Assembly: GCF_039539525.1 (NCBI RefSeq)
Contig: NZ_BAABDH010000112.1
Coordinates: 48,925-112,924, forward strand
Reading direction: 5' to 3'
Source: Hymenobacter algoricola
GTDB taxonomy: Bacteria; Bacteroidota; Bacteroidia; Cytophagales; Hymenobacteraceae
DNA: 64,000 nt
The position numbers and the translations under genes were made by a program. The notes under the pieces are model-generated. The model was not told the DNA's origin. It did not search any database and saw only the letters and a list, made by a program, of their open reading frames with translations. Numbering within the stretch: the stretch's first letter is position 1; each line of letters opens with the position of its first letter. Positions 34,144-43,356 of the stretch are shown here, one piece after another.

Positions 34144-36254
34144 TGGCAACTAGCCCAATAGTCCCCTTCCTGCAGAAAATGCTGCCCGGCGCCTTTCTGA
34201 CCTTTTACAACAACCTTTTCAAGGATAACGACGAGTTCCTGATTAAGGAAGCCGATTTTCGCAAGCTGGCCAGCGACCTGGCCGATAACGTCGTTTTCTG
34301 GAGCAAGCTCAGCGCGCTGGGCATCCGGGGCGGCTTGCTGCCGCTGCAGCATCTGGGAGAATTAACCACCCAGAGCCCCGGCGTACTCGTGGTTGGCCAG
34401 CTGGCCAATGTGGCGTATGACACCGACGCGGCCACACTGGCCGCCCTGCTGGCTGCCGGCCCGCTGCCGGCCACGCTGGGCAGCGCCCAATACAAGCTCA
34501 TTCGGGACACCACCGGTAACGTCGACGCCTTTACCGATGCCAAGCCCGAAACCACCACCCGGGTAAAGGCGCGGTGGGTGAAGGTTTCCGGCAGCGAGGA
34601 TGAGAAGATAGCCAGCTACCCCACGCTGCAGCTGGAAGACTACCCGGTGAAAAAGGGCGACGTAGTGCAGTACCTGTTTCCCGATAACAAGAGCCGCCTG
34701 CTGGAAATCCTGCGCGACCTGCCGCTGGCCGGGGCCGGCAGTTTCAACCCCACGCCCACCGGCCTGGACACTGACCTCAACTACAAGAGCTTCGCCCCGC
34801 TGCAGGGAGGCACCACGCTGGCCCAGCTCATTGGCCTGCTGAACATCACCCAGAGCCACGCCACGACGCTGGAGCAGGCCGCCAACGGCAAACTGCCTGC
34901 CGGCTGCCTGCTGCGCATTGTCAAGCGCAGCCCGCCCAACGCCAACCCCCAACTGCCCGACGTACTGGTGCCCGCCTACAGCGCCCGAGCCCTGGCCACC
35001 GAAGAAGCGTACATAGAAAATGCTGACGGCACTATTTCGCCAGTCGTCTACAACCTGGCCACCAACCAGACCACCGCCCGCGGAGCAACGACACCCGCCA
35101 GCATCTACCGCAACGGCCAAGTCATTCCCGTACCCGTCGCCAGCGACCTGAACACGCTGCCGCAGGCCGGCGACGTAGTGATTTTGCAGAACCCGCTGAA
35201 CCTGGCCACCTGGCAGCTGCGCGACCAGGTGCGTTACCTGACCGGCGGCATTCCTATCAAGGTTTCCCTCATTACGGACGGCGGCGTGAGCGTTAACGCC
35301 TTGGTGCTGGGCGGCAGCCAGTATGTGAGCACGTCGCGCTTCGCCAGCATCACCGGCCCCGCCAGCAAGGTGACGCTGGAAATGGATCTGCTTTCCCAGG
35401 GCAGCCCCGGCACCAGCATCCTTGTGGGCAACGGCGCCGTAGTCCATCACCGCGGCGTCATGAACGGCCAGGGTGGCGTAGGTGTAAACGTTTCAGGAAC
35501 GGCGCAGTACTTTTTCGAAGGAGAATGCCAAAGCGGAGGCGGCTACCTGGTGCTGGCATCCGGTAGCGCCAAGGCCGTGCTGAAGCCCACCAACGTGCCC
35601 AGTTTCGGGTTTCGCGCTGCCATCCAGGCCAGTGGCACGTCAGATGTTAGTATCCACAGTGGCCTAACCTACGTGCCTGGCAACAGCTACGCGCTGACCT
35701 ACGCCGCCATCATCCAGAACACAGCCACCGTGCGCTTTAAATCGGGCATGGTTTACAGTGCCGACCGGCCGGCCGTCTTGTTCGAAGGTGCCGGCAGCCT
35801 CTACGTGAGCACGGCCGCCACCGTCAGCGACGCGGCCGGCATTGCCACCGGCAACGATCTGGGCCGCATCTACCGTCACGCTGGCGGCGGCCTGGAAGGT
35901 GAGCCAGGCCTGCCGGTGATTGAGCTACCCAGCGACGCCCCAGTGGGTGGCGGTGGCGGCCCGACCTACACGGCTGGTACCAATATTTCCATCAGCGGGA
36001 CAACGATCAGCGCCACGTTCCCCCGCGTGTTAGGCTTGAGCTTTGCCATCGGCTCGGCCGACACGGGTAGTATTAGCGTGGGCGCGAAGTACGTGGGAGT
36101 GTACACGACGCTGGTGTCAGTGGGGGCCAACACGGTGACGCCGTATAAAAACGGGGTGGAAGCCGTCTTCCCGATAACGCTGGCGTTTGGGGACGTGCTG
36201 CGGGCCGATATTATTCGGCCGGTGGGGATACAGGCACTCGTAGAATTTATCTAA
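34143..36254 (+). CDS. tail fibre / receptor-binding protein candidate
   Basis: 703 residues. A helical N-terminus (1-60) is followed by long beta-rich, Gly/Ser/Thr/Ala-rich sequence, including a stretch (about 370-600) of short strand repeats (GNGAVVHHRGVMNGQGGVGVNVSGTAQYFFEGECQSGGGYLVLASG) typical of beta-helix fibres, and a compact C-terminal domain after a poly-Gly hinge (GGGGG near 600). It probably mediates attachment to the host surface. Confidence 0.7.
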   Translation: MATSPIVPFLQKMLPGAFLTFYNNLFKDNDEFLIKEADFRKLASDLADNVVFWSKLSALGIRGGLLPLQHLGELTTQSPGVLVVGQLANVAYDTDAATLAALLAAGPLPATLGSAQYKLIRDTTGNVDAFTDAKPETTTRVKARWVKVSGSEDEKIASYPTLQLEDYPVKKGDVVQYLFPDNKSRLLEILRDLPLAGAGSFNPTPTGLDTDLNYKSFAPLQGGTTLAQLIGLLNITQSHATTLEQAANGKLPAGCLLRIVKRSPPNANPQLPDVLVPAYSARALATEEAYIENADGTISPVVYNLATNQTTARGATTPASIYRNGQVIPVPVASDLNTLPQAGDVVILQNPLNLATWQLRDQVRYLTGGIPIKVSLITDGGVSVNALVLGGSQYVSTSRFASITGPASKVTLEMDLLSQGSPGTSILVGNGAVVHHRGVMNGQGGVGVNVSGTAQYFFEGECQSGGGYLVLASGSAKAVLKPTNVPSFGFRAAIQASGTSDVSIHSGLTYVPGNSYALTYAAIIQNTATVRFKSGMVYSADRPAVLFEGAGSLYVSTAATVSDAAGIATGNDLGRIYRHAGGGLEGEPGLPVIELPSDAPVGGGGGPTYTAGTNISISGTTISATFPRVLGLSFAIGSADTGSISVGAKYVGVYTTLVSVGANTVTPYKNGVEAVFPITLAFGDVLRADIIRPVGIQALVEFI

Positions 36255-36967
36255 TGGCCTACTTAAAGCACCATGTAGGTCCGCCGCCTGTGCCGCCGCC
36301 CCCGTATCCTGGCTTCCCGGAACCCAGCGTTTTCCTACTGGCCGGCAATACCACGTCCGTAGGCATCACCGGCCCCGGCACTGCTACCATGCAGGGCGCA
36401 CCGGTGCTGCCGCTGGGCACGATGGCAGACGGCAAAAAGTGCTGGATATTCGACGCCGCCACCCAGCTGGCGGTTACGGGCCATGGCCTGGCGGCAGTCA
36501 ATAGCGTCAGTTTCCTGGCCGGCTTCTCCATGCCGGCGCAGGTGGGGCAACATTACCTGATAGCGCTGGAGGACGGTTCGAATGCGGGGCAAGGGCGGTT
36601 CGATGCTTATTCTGATGGTGGGCAGTTGAACTGGCGCCGGCAGCGCGATGATACCAGCATTTCGGCCACCACCGGCTACATGGGAAACCCGGGCCAGCCG
36701 AGCTACTACGGCATCAGCCAGGCCTTTGGCGCAGGCGGAAAACTGATCTGTTACAGCACTACCTTCGGGGAGGATCCACTGATCTACGACACGCCGCAGA
36801 CCGTCAGCAATAACATCGATGGTATCCTGTACCTAATGGCCGGCGGCGCCGGGTTTTTTATTCCCATGGAAGCAGGCACCCAGCTGCGCTACTTCCTGGT
36901 TTGGCCAACGGCCATCACTGCTGCAAAAATGAAAGCCTGGAAAGCCTGGCTTGATTATCAACCTTAA
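36254..36967 (+). CDS. tail-tip protein, lectin-like fold candidate
   Basis: 237 residues beginning with a Pro-rich leader (PPPVPPPPYPGFPEPS). The rest is beta-strand-rich with NNIDGILYLMAGGAGFFIPMEAG and a C-terminal LKMKAWKAWLDYQ-like helix, a layout seen in concanavalin-like domains of phage adhesins. Overlaps the stop of the fibre gene. Assignment tentative. Confidence 0.6.
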   Translation: MAYLKHHVGPPPVPPPPYPGFPEPSVFLLAGNTTSVGITGPGTATMQGAPVLPLGTMADGKKCWIFDAATQLAVTGHGLAAVNSVSFLAGFSMPAQVGQHYLIALEDGSNAGQGRFDAYSDGGQLNWRRQRDDTSISATTGYMGNPGQPSYYGISQAFGAGGKLICYSTTFGEDPLIYDTPQTVSNNIDGILYLMAGGAGFFIPMEAGTQLRYFLVWPTAITAAKMKAWKAWLDYQP

Positions 36968-36978
36968 TTTGTGTTCCC

Positions 36979-37470
36979 ATGAAACCATACAACGAAATTT
37001 TCCCCAATGCCCGCCAGCCTATCCGCGTGCGCGTGAACGATAAGCAGGTGCAGGACACGCTCTTTTTGCAGGTGGCCGAGGTGGAAGGCTGGGGCGTAAT
37101 GCAGCCGCGCCTCACGGGCTACCAATGCTCATTCTTTATCAATGTGCTGCTCTACACCCATGCCAGCAATGGAGGCGAGGAAGGGGCCGAGCTTCCCTTT
37201 ACCCCGCGGCCGGTGCGGCTCGCGGCGGACAACAATACCATTATGGTTCCGCAGACCGAGACCAATCGGTTTGGCATTTACGCCATCCGGGATATGGTAA
37301 TGGACACGGATGCGACCTGGGCCGAGAAGCTGCGCACCGCTCCGGAGGATGCCTACCTGCAGGGGGATGCGTTCGAGCAGGCCATCAAAAGCGGGGAGGT
37401 GCATCTGATAAATGAAATTGTCAAAAACGTTACGGTCGCGCAGTATCCGCCTTTCAACCGCTACCAGTAG
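36979..37470 (+). CDS. hypothetical phage protein
   Basis: 163 residues, mixed alpha/beta, acidic, with RVRVNDKQVQDTLFLQVAEVEGWGVMQPRLTGYQCSFFINVLL in the first third. It closes the fibre operon before a terminator. Could be a fibre assembly factor by position. Not recognised. Confidence 0.6.
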   Translation: MKPYNEIFPNARQPIRVRVNDKQVQDTLFLQVAEVEGWGVMQPRLTGYQCSFFINVLLYTHASNGGEEGAELPFTPRPVRLAADNNTIMVPQTETNRFGIYAIRDMVMDTDATWAEKLRTAPEDAYLQGDAFEQAIKSGEVHLINEIVKNVTVAQYPPFNRYQ

Positions 37471-37550
37471 TGCTACCGGCTCCAGTCACCATCGGCCTAC
37501 TCGTGCTGCTCATGTGCATGGTGGGCTATATCGCCCGGCGGTACCGCTAG
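37470..37550 (+). CDS. 26-residue membrane peptide
   Basis: GTG start overlapping the preceding TAG by one base. MLPAPVTIGLLVLLMCMVGYIARRYR is one clear transmembrane helix with a basic tail. Too short to be certain; such peptides occur as phage membrane proteins. Confidence 0.35.
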   Translation: MLPAPVTIGLLVLLMCMVGYIARRYR

Positions 37551-37568
37551 GGTAGCTGTCATCCTGAG

Positions 37569-37597
37569 CCTCGACCTCCCCGGTCGGGGCTTTTTTG
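37569..37597 (+). terminator. terminator before the head operon
   Basis: An 8-bp stem (CCTCGACC / GGTCGGGG, loop TCCCC) followed by CTTTTTT. It ends the fibre operon and directly precedes the phage-type promoter at 37599. Confidence 0.8.
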
Positions 37598-37598
37598 T

Positions 37599-37634
37599 GT
37601 CCTTTTTGCGGGGCCCGGGCGCGGGCAGCTTTGC
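37599..37634 (+). promoter_or_regulatory. phage-type promoter, copy 1
   Basis: GTCCTTTTT, 18 bp, then CAGCTTTG (37626-37633). Same layout as at 41391, 46081, 52873 and 62582. The ATG of the head protease is 20 bp further on. Confidence 0.7.
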
Positions 37635-37652
37635 ATCACTCAACCCTGAACG

Positions 37653-38594
37653 ATGCTTGGTCTAGTCTCCCGTCTATCTTCCTCTCCCTGGGCCATTTCC
37701 CTGGAGCACGCGCAGTCCTACATGCCCCTGCTGGCCGGACTGCTCACCGGCAATGCGCCGATGATTACGGGCCAGAGTATGGCCGATCTGCGCGCTGAAG
37801 CCGCACCCAAGGACTACGTGGCCACGCTGGCTGCCAGTGGCAGGTTCGTCACCTACGGCGCCCGCGCTGCAGCGGGTGGTGCCACTGGTGGAGCCACCGA
37901 TGGTATCGTGGTGCGTGTGATGAGCGTGGCCGGCCCGCTGATGAAAGCCGACCAGGAGTGCGGCCCCCGGGGCCTCATGTCGCTGGCCAACGACCTGCAG
38001 CGCGCCTCCCGCGACCAGGAAATCAGCGCTGTGCTGCTGCGCATGGATACGCCTGGTGGCCAGGTGTTCGGCACCCAGAGCGTCGTCGACGGCGTCAAGG
38101 CCTGCCAGGCCGCCGGCAAACCGGTTGTGGCCCTCATCGAGGACGGCCTGATGTGCTCGGCCGGCTACTGGATCGGCTCCGCCACCGACACCATCATCGC
38201 CACCCACGAGACGTGCACCATCGGCAGCATCGGCGTGATGGCCAGCTGGATGGATGCGCAGCCCTACTTCGAGAAGATGGGCGTCAAGTTCCACGAGGTG
38301 TACGCCGAGCAGTCGAGCCAGAAGAATGCCGACTTCGCCGCCGCCGCTTTGGGCGACTACAAAGCCGTGAAAGCCAACCTGACGGCCATTGCCGGCACTT
38401 TCCTGGGCGACGTGCGCGCCAATCGGGGCAGCCGCCTCAATGAGAAGCTCTTCGAAAAGTCCGGCGCCTCCGCCGGCAAAACCGGCTTTGCCAGCTGGGC
38501 CGGCGACATCGGCCTGATCGACGCCATGGGCTCCTTTCAGGATGCCATCGGTGAATGCGTGCGCTTGGTGCAGGCTGGCTCTAAAGGCGCTTAA
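37653..38594 (+). CDS. S49-family prohead protease
   Basis: 313 residues. SAVLLRMDTPGGQVFGTQSVVDGVKACQAAGKPVVALIEDGLMCSAGYWIGSATD contains the ClpP/SppA fold with the catalytic Ser in MCSAG (about 169); TIGSIGVMASW follows, and the Lys of the Ser-Lys dyad is expected in the QSSQKN region. S49 proteins next to scaffold and capsid genes are the maturation proteases of many tailed phages. Confidence 0.85.
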   Translation: MLGLVSRLSSSPWAISLEHAQSYMPLLAGLLTGNAPMITGQSMADLRAEAAPKDYVATLAASGRFVTYGARAAAGGATGGATDGIVVRVMSVAGPLMKADQECGPRGLMSLANDLQRASRDQEISAVLLRMDTPGGQVFGTQSVVDGVKACQAAGKPVVALIEDGLMCSAGYWIGSATDTIIATHETCTIGSIGVMASWMDAQPYFEKMGVKFHEVYAEQSSQKNADFAAAALGDYKAVKANLTAIAGTFLGDVRANRGSRLNEKLFEKSGASAGKTGFASWAGDIGLIDAMGSFQDAIGECVRLVQAGSKGA

Positions 38595-38620
38595 GTAGTT
38601 CACTTTTTCAATTCCATACC

Positions 38621-39061
38621 ATGAAACTCTTTTCAAAAAATGTAGTCTCTGCCCTCGTTTTTGGCGCTTCCATGTCGGCGCTGGTGGGCAAGGAAACCGT
38701 CTCAGCTGAAGAAGCCACCGCCGCCAACGAGGAACTCGAAGGCATGGGCATCACCGGTGCCGCCCTGATCAACTCGGCCTCTTATGAGGAAATGAGCGAG
38801 AAGGCCGGCCGCGTCGATGCTGCTGAGTCGGCTCAGGCTGCAGCCGACAAAAAGATGCTTGAGCTGGAGGCCAACAACACGAAGCTGACCAACGACCTGG
38901 CCACCGAAACGGCTCGCGCCGACAAGAACGCCAAGCTGCCCGGCGCGGAGGCTACGACCCCGGCCCGCCAGGATGGTAAGAGCGACGTCGACGAGCCTGC
39001 TACGGCCGATGCCAACGAGAAGCTCGTGGCTGAGCTGCACGCCAAAATGCTCGGGAGCTAG
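38621..39061 (+). CDS. capsid scaffold protein candidate
   Basis: 146 residues, nearly all helical, Ala/Glu/Lys-rich with a central coiled coil (AAESAQAAADKKMLELEANNTKLTNDLATETARADK). Placed between protease and capsid as scaffolds usually are. The N-terminus (MKLFSKNVVSALVFGASMSALVGKETVSAEE) resembles a signal peptide in part, which is odd for a scaffold. Confidence 0.65.
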   Translation: MKLFSKNVVSALVFGASMSALVGKETVSAEEATAANEELEGMGITGAALINSASYEEMSEKAGRVDAAESAQAAADKKMLELEANNTKLTNDLATETARADKNAKLPGAEATTPARQDGKSDVDEPATADANEKLVAELHAKMLGS

Positions 39062-39112
39062 GCGGGCTTTCGATTCAATTATTCACTCACTAGTTTCTAA
39101 AACCCTACCAAG

Positions 39113-40072
39113 ATGGGATTGCTTATCACTGACGTAGTTACCCAATTCGGTGCCTACTACCTCAATCAGGGCCAGAACCTGAGCCGCCTGTACCAGCTGC
39201 TCCGCTCGGCTACGACCACCGAGAGCATGTTCACCCCGGTGAACACCGACGACACGCTCTGGCGCGCTGCCAAGACGCTGTTTAGCCGCGTGGTGCAGCC
39301 CTTCCAGAAGGCTTTCACCCCGCTGGCCGGCGTAACGTTCGTGCCCGTTGCCATCGAGCAGTTCAAGATGAAGGTGGACGCCCAGGAGTACCCAGACGAG
39401 CTGGAGGCTTCATGGCTCGGCTTCCTCGACGGTGCTGACATCGACCGCAAAGCCTGGCCTTTCGTGCGTTGGTATGTGGAGGTGTACCTCATCCCGCAGA
39501 TCAAGCAGGACATCGAGCTGAACGAAATCTATCAGGGCGTATACGTTGCCCCGACCGCCGGTACGCCCGGCGCCGCCGGCACGTCGATGAACGGCCTGAA
39601 GAAGACCATCAACGGCCACATCACCGCTGGCCGCATCACGCCGATTACGACCGGCGCGCTGCAGATCACCACCCCGGAGACGTTGGTCGACCAGTTCGAG
39701 GCCTTCGCTGATGGCATCCACAAGGACTACTGGAACATCCCGATGATGCTCGGCTGCTCCGAGTCGGCTCAGCGGGCCTTCCTGCGTGGCCAGGAGCGCA
39801 AATACGGCAAGAACACGGCCGGTGGTGAGTTGGGCAACCGCATCAACAACACCAACATCACCGTGGTGGGCCTGCCCTCGCACCGCACCACCGAGAAAAT
39901 CTGGTGCACGCCGGTCGGCAACGCCATCATGCTGCGCAAGCGCATGCAGAACCAGACGGCCGTGCAGGTCGAAAACGTTGACCGCCTGCTCAAGTTCTTC
40001 ACGGACTTCAGCATGGGTATCGGCTTCATCATCCCCGAAATCGTCTTCACCAACGACCGGGACCTGGTCTAG
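39113..40072 (+). CDS. major capsid protein candidate
   Basis: 319 residues. A helical N-arm is followed by a long alpha/beta body (VTFVPVAIEQFKMKVDAQEYPDELEASWLGFLDG; TTPETLVDQFEAFADGIHKDYWNIPMMLGCSESAQRAFLRGQ; NTNITVVGLPSHRTTEKIWCTPVGNAIMLRKRM), consistent with an HK97-type capsid fold. Own stem-loop downstream. Identity is from position after protease and scaffold. Confidence 0.7.
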   Translation: MGLLITDVVTQFGAYYLNQGQNLSRLYQLLRSATTTESMFTPVNTDDTLWRAAKTLFSRVVQPFQKAFTPLAGVTFVPVAIEQFKMKVDAQEYPDELEASWLGFLDGADIDRKAWPFVRWYVEVYLIPQIKQDIELNEIYQGVYVAPTAGTPGAAGTSMNGLKKTINGHITAGRITPITTGALQITTPETLVDQFEAFADGIHKDYWNIPMMLGCSESAQRAFLRGQERKYGKNTAGGELGNRINNTNITVVGLPSHRTTEKIWCTPVGNAIMLRKRMQNQTAVQVENVDRLLKFFTDFSMGIGFIIPEIVFTNDRDLV

Positions 40073-40079
40073 TGACCAC

Positions 40080-40120
40080 CGACGAAGGCCGGCATCCTTT
40101 TAGGGTGCCGGCCTTCGTCG
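40080..40120. terminator. long hairpin after the capsid gene
   Basis: A 15-bp stem (CGACGAAGGCCGGCA / TGCCGGCCTTCGTCG) separated by TCC-TTTTA-GGG. It is not followed by a strong T-run, so it may be an attenuator or RNA-stabilising element that raises capsid mRNA relative to downstream genes. Confidence 0.65.
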
Positions 40121-40164
40121 AGTAGTGTTTTTCTCCACATCCATCGAAGTAAAGAATCGCCACC

Positions 40165-40500
40165 ATGGCTAAGGAATTGACAATTGAGGAGCTGAAGGCG
40201 CAAAACGCCACCCTCACCGCAGAAAATAAGCAGCTGAAGGCTGACGCCAAGGCATCCGAAGGCATCATCGCCGGCCAAGCCAAGAAGCTGGCCAACATCG
40301 AGGCTGCCCAGGGCGAGGACGCGCCCATCGTGGTGACCCACGAGGACAACCAGTACCGCGTGCTCGGTAAGCAGTTCAACATCAAGGGTGCTATCGTGAA
40401 GGCTTCTGAGCTGGGCGAGAACGAGGAAGCTGTGAAGCACCTGGTGGTCACCCAGAGCGACTTGCTGCAGCTGGTGGTGAAAGCCAACGCTGCCAAGTAG
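40165..40500 (+). CDS. structural protein, coiled-coil plus small domain
   Basis: 111 residues: a coiled coil (TIEELKAQNATLTAENKQLKADAKASEGIIAGQ) followed by a small beta domain (VVTHEDNQYRVLGKQFNIKGAIVKASEL). Probably a head-tail or minor head protein by position. Family unknown. Confidence 0.6.
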   Translation: MAKELTIEELKAQNATLTAENKQLKADAKASEGIIAGQAKKLANIEAAQGEDAPIVVTHEDNQYRVLGKQFNIKGAIVKASELGENEEAVKHLVVTQSDLLQLVVKANAAK

Positions 40501-40548
40501 GCCCCGCATGTCATTCAATCGATCCAATCACCGTTTTAATCCACCAAC

Positions 40549-41097
40549 ATGGATCTGTCAAAATTAAAAGCCCTGGGCGGCCTCGAAGGTGTGGATAACA
40601 CGCCCGGCCTGCTCGGGTTCGTGTATTTCGCCCCGGAGAGCTACTTCGAGACCATTGCCAAAGCGCCGGCTTACTCGGCCACGCAGGTGAGTGCCGGCCT
40701 GTCAGCCGTCATTGCCACCGCACACACCTTCAAAGCTGGTCTGGGCTTCCTGAAAATCTATATCACCCTCGACTCGAATGAGCTGAAGGCCGATATCGTT
40801 GGGGAGCGTGACGGCCGCGGCCTGAAGGTGAGCTTCGAGGGCTTCCACCCGGGCAATAAGCCTGAGTCGTTGGAATTCCTCAACATCGTCAAGAACATCG
40901 GCGGCATCATGCTGGTACCGGAGCCAGACGGTGGCTTCTTCCAGGTCGGCGCCGAAGGCCTGCCCGTAGAGCTGACCCCGAGCTTCGCTACCGGCAAGCT
41001 CTCCAGCGGCCGCCGCGGTACTACCGTGAAGGGCGAGTGCTATGCCACCGGCATCAAGCTCTACAAGGGCGAAATCGTCGAGAAGCCGGTCGTTTAA
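40549..41097 (+). CDS. tail tube or minor structural protein candidate
   Basis: 182 residues, beta-rich, with SYFETIAKAPAYSATQVSAGLSAVIATAHTFKAGLGFLKIYITLDS and a C-terminal SSGRRGTTVKGECYATGIKLYKG strand pair. The layout is like that of small major tail proteins. Not proven. Confidence 0.6.
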   Translation: MDLSKLKALGGLEGVDNTPGLLGFVYFAPESYFETIAKAPAYSATQVSAGLSAVIATAHTFKAGLGFLKIYITLDSNELKADIVGERDGRGLKVSFEGFHPGNKPESLEFLNIVKNIGGIMLVPEPDGGFFQVGAEGLPVELTPSFATGKLSSGRRGTTVKGECYATGIKLYKGEIVEKPVV

Positions 41098-41099
41098 CG

Positions 41100-41336
41100 A
41101 TGAAAAAGCAACCCCAACGCCAGGACCTCTTGCGTCCGGAAGTCGCGGAGAAGTTCACAGCCACTATAACGCCCTGTGTTATCGTATCCCAGCGACTCGG
41201 CCGCAAAATCGACCTCACCAAGCTCACGCTGGAGCAGGCCGAGGAGCTGGCGAAGGACCCCGAGTTCCCCTACCTGGTAGCGAAGCAAAACCGAGTGGTG
41301 CGCGCCCCGAAAGCGACCAATTCAACCAAATCGTAA
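41100..41336 (+). CDS. small hypothetical phage protein
   Basis: 78 residues from the ATG at 41100, 2 bp after the previous stop. Basic, with KIDLTKLTLEQAEELAKDPEFPYLV, a helix typical of small tail-completion-type proteins. Not recognised. Confidence 0.6.
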   Translation: MKKQPQRQDLLRPEVAEKFTATITPCVIVSQRLGRKIDLTKLTLEQAEELAKDPEFPYLVAKQNRVVRAPKATNSTKS

Positions 41337-41357
41337 GGAATAGAGGTGAGTAAGGAG

Positions 41358-41387
41358 AAAAGCCCGGGCCGTTGGTCCGGGCTTTTT
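41358..41387 (+). terminator. terminator before the packaging operon
   Basis: A 10-bp stem (AAAAGCCCGG / CCGGGCTTTT) with a 9-nt loop and TTTTTT. It directly precedes the phage-type promoter at 41391. Confidence 0.85.
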
Positions 41388-41390
41388 TGC

Positions 41391-41426
41391 GTCCTTTTTA
41401 GCCGAAGTCGCCAGCGGCAGTTTTGC
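41391..41426 (+). promoter_or_regulatory. phage-type promoter, copy 2
   Basis: GTCCTTTTT (41391-41399), 18 bp, CAGTTTTG (41418-41425). The ATG at 41430 begins only 4 nt after the -7 box, so the transcript should be close to leaderless. Confidence 0.7.
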
Positions 41427-41429
41427 TGC

Positions 41430-42083
41430 ATGATACCGCCTGAAATCCTCGCCTGGCTCGCCCAGCCCACCTCTTTCGCCGCCGGCGCCGCGCTGTATGC
41501 GCAGCATGGCGGCAGCGGGGTGTACCAGCGACTCTTCGCCGCCGGCGAGACGAGTTATAGCCGCCAGGTGCTGGTGCAGCAGCTGCGCGGGTGCTGCGAC
41601 GTGGTATGCCCAGATGAAGTCCCCAAGGCTACCCGGGTCACCGTGCCGGATAGTGCCCCCACGGTGGTGGCAGCCCCTGCAGAGGCCACGACCACCCACA
41701 CGGTCGCACCCGACCTGCTGCCCATCCGGGCCCAGCTGCGCGTGCTGCGCGACGAGCGCAGCCAGCTGCATGCCCAGCTCACAGCCCCGCGCCTGAGCCA
41801 GAAGGACCGCGGCCGCATGGCCCTCCGGATCCTCGACATCGGGGAGTTGGTGCTGGAGCAGCTGCTGCTCGAAGCCCACGTGTTGCACCACGGCGCGCTG
41901 CCGGCCGGCCCGGTGGCCCTGGCCGACCTGGTTGATGAGGGGGAGCTGCGCCGGCGCCTGAGCAACCTGGTGGCCCTGCGCGCCAAGCTGCGCAAAAACG
42001 AGAAGCGTGCCGCGGAGCTACCCGGCGTCGAGGCCGATATCCTCCTGATTCGATCCAAACTAACCCCAACGATAAGTGTCTGA
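41430..42083 (+). CDS. hypothetical phage protein of the packaging operon
   Basis: 217 residues from the ATG at 41430. Early part mixed (MIPPEILAWLAQPTSFAAG), second half a long helical region (LRVLRDERSQLHAQLTAPRLSQKDRGRMALRILDIGELVLEQLLLEAHVL), C-terminal charged helix. Not recognised. Overlaps the methyltransferase start by 8 bases. Confidence 0.65.
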   Translation: MIPPEILAWLAQPTSFAAGAALYAQHGGSGVYQRLFAAGETSYSRQVLVQQLRGCCDVVCPDEVPKATRVTVPDSAPTVVAAPAEATTTHTVAPDLLPIRAQLRVLRDERSQLHAQLTAPRLSQKDRGRMALRILDIGELVLEQLLLEAHVLHHGALPAGPVALADLVDEGELRRRLSNLVALRAKLRKNEKRAAELPGVEADILLIRSKLTPTISV

Positions 42084-43356
42084 TCAACTGCTTCCCCTGG
42101 AGTGGAGTACCCAGCAGCGCCGCGTGCGCGACCTGGTGCCCATGGACTACAACCCCCGGATCCTGACCGACGAGGGCCGTGAGCGGCTCACGCGCAGTAT
42201 CCGCAAGTTCAACCTGGCCGAGATTCCAGCCATCAACTCGGACAACCTGGTGCTGGCCGGCCACCAGCGCCTGGCTGTGCTTATTGACCTTGGCCGCGGC
42301 GACGAGTTCATCGACGTGCGCGTGCCCAACCGGCTGCTCACCAAGGACGAGGTCGACGAGTACAACGTCACCAGCAACGTCGGGGCAGGCCAGTGGGATT
42401 ACCAGAGCCTGCTCGACAACTTCGCCCACCTGGACCTGGCCGGCATCATGGACGCGCCGGCGCTGGAGGCCCTGGCCGCCCTGTCGGCCATCACGCTGCC
42501 ACCGGCCGAGGAAGAGGAGTTCGACCCGGCGCCGCCAGCGGTGCCTATCAGCGTGCGGGGCGACGAGTACACCTTCGAGAGTGAGGGCCGCGGCCTGGAG
42601 CACCGCCTGGTGTGTGGCTCCTCGACCGAGGCCGATGTGCTGGAGCGGCTGCTGCGCGGCAAGCTCATCCAGTGCGTCGTGACCGATCCGCCCTACAATG
42701 TGGCCTATCAGGGCAAGACGAAGGATGCACTCCGCATCGAGAACGACGATATGGACGATGCCGGATTCCGGGCGTTCCTGTACGACTTCTACTCCAACGC
42801 CTACGCCTTTATGGTGCCGGGCGCGCCCATCTACGTGTTCCACGCCGACTCGGAGGGGGCCAACTTCCGCCTGGCCCTGCAGGAGGCTGGGCTCAAGCTC
42901 AGCCAGTGCCTGGTGTGGGTAAAGCAGCAGTTCGTGATGGGCCGCCAGGATTTCCACTGGCAGCACGAGCCCATTCTGTATGGCTGGAAGGAGGGCGCTG
43001 CCCACCCCTGGTACTCTGACCGCAAGCAGACCACGGTGCTCAACTTCGACCGGCCGCAGCGCAATGCGGACCACCCGACGATGAAGCCCCTGGACATTCT
43101 GATCTACCTGCTGGAGTGCTCGAGCAAAGAGGACGACGTGGTGTACGACGGCTTTGGCGGCTCGGGTAGCCTGCTCATTGCCGGCGAAATGACCCAGCGC
43201 AGCATCCACTCGGTGGAGCTGGATCCGCGCTACGTCGACGTGCACGTGCGCCGCTACACCAAGTTCATGCGTGATAACCAGCGTCGGTTTACGATTTCCC
43301 GAAATGGGAATGAGTTGACCGAGGCCCAACTCGACGAGTATGTCAACGCTGCCTAG
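42076..43356 (+). CDS. ParB-domain DNA methyltransferase fusion
   Basis: 426 residues from a GTG start. Residues 15-100 are a ParB-like N-terminal domain (VRDLVPMDYNPRILTDEGRERLTRSIRKFN... VLAGHQRLAVLIDLG). Residues about 165-400 form a beta-class N4/N6 DNA methyltransferase: motif IV DPPY at 204-207 and motif I FGGSGS at 360-365. This fusion is common near phage packaging genes; it may methylate the genome against host restriction or adjust packaging. The recognition site is unknown. Confidence 0.9.
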   Translation: MSDQLLPLEWSTQQRRVRDLVPMDYNPRILTDEGRERLTRSIRKFNLAEIPAINSDNLVLAGHQRLAVLIDLGRGDEFIDVRVPNRLLTKDEVDEYNVTSNVGAGQWDYQSLLDNFAHLDLAGIMDAPALEALAALSAITLPPAEEEEFDPAPPAVPISVRGDEYTFESEGRGLEHRLVCGSSTEADVLERLLRGKLIQCVVTDPPYNVAYQGKTKDALRIENDDMDDAGFRAFLYDFYSNAYAFMVPGAPIYVFHADSEGANFRLALQEAGLKLSQCLVWVKQQFVMGRQDFHWQHEPILYGWKEGAAHPWYSDRKQTTVLNFDRPQRNADHPTMKPLDILIYLLECSSKEDDVVYDGFGGSGSLLIAGEMTQRSIHSVELDPRYVDVHVRRYTKFMRDNQRRFTISRNGNELTEAQLDEYVNAA

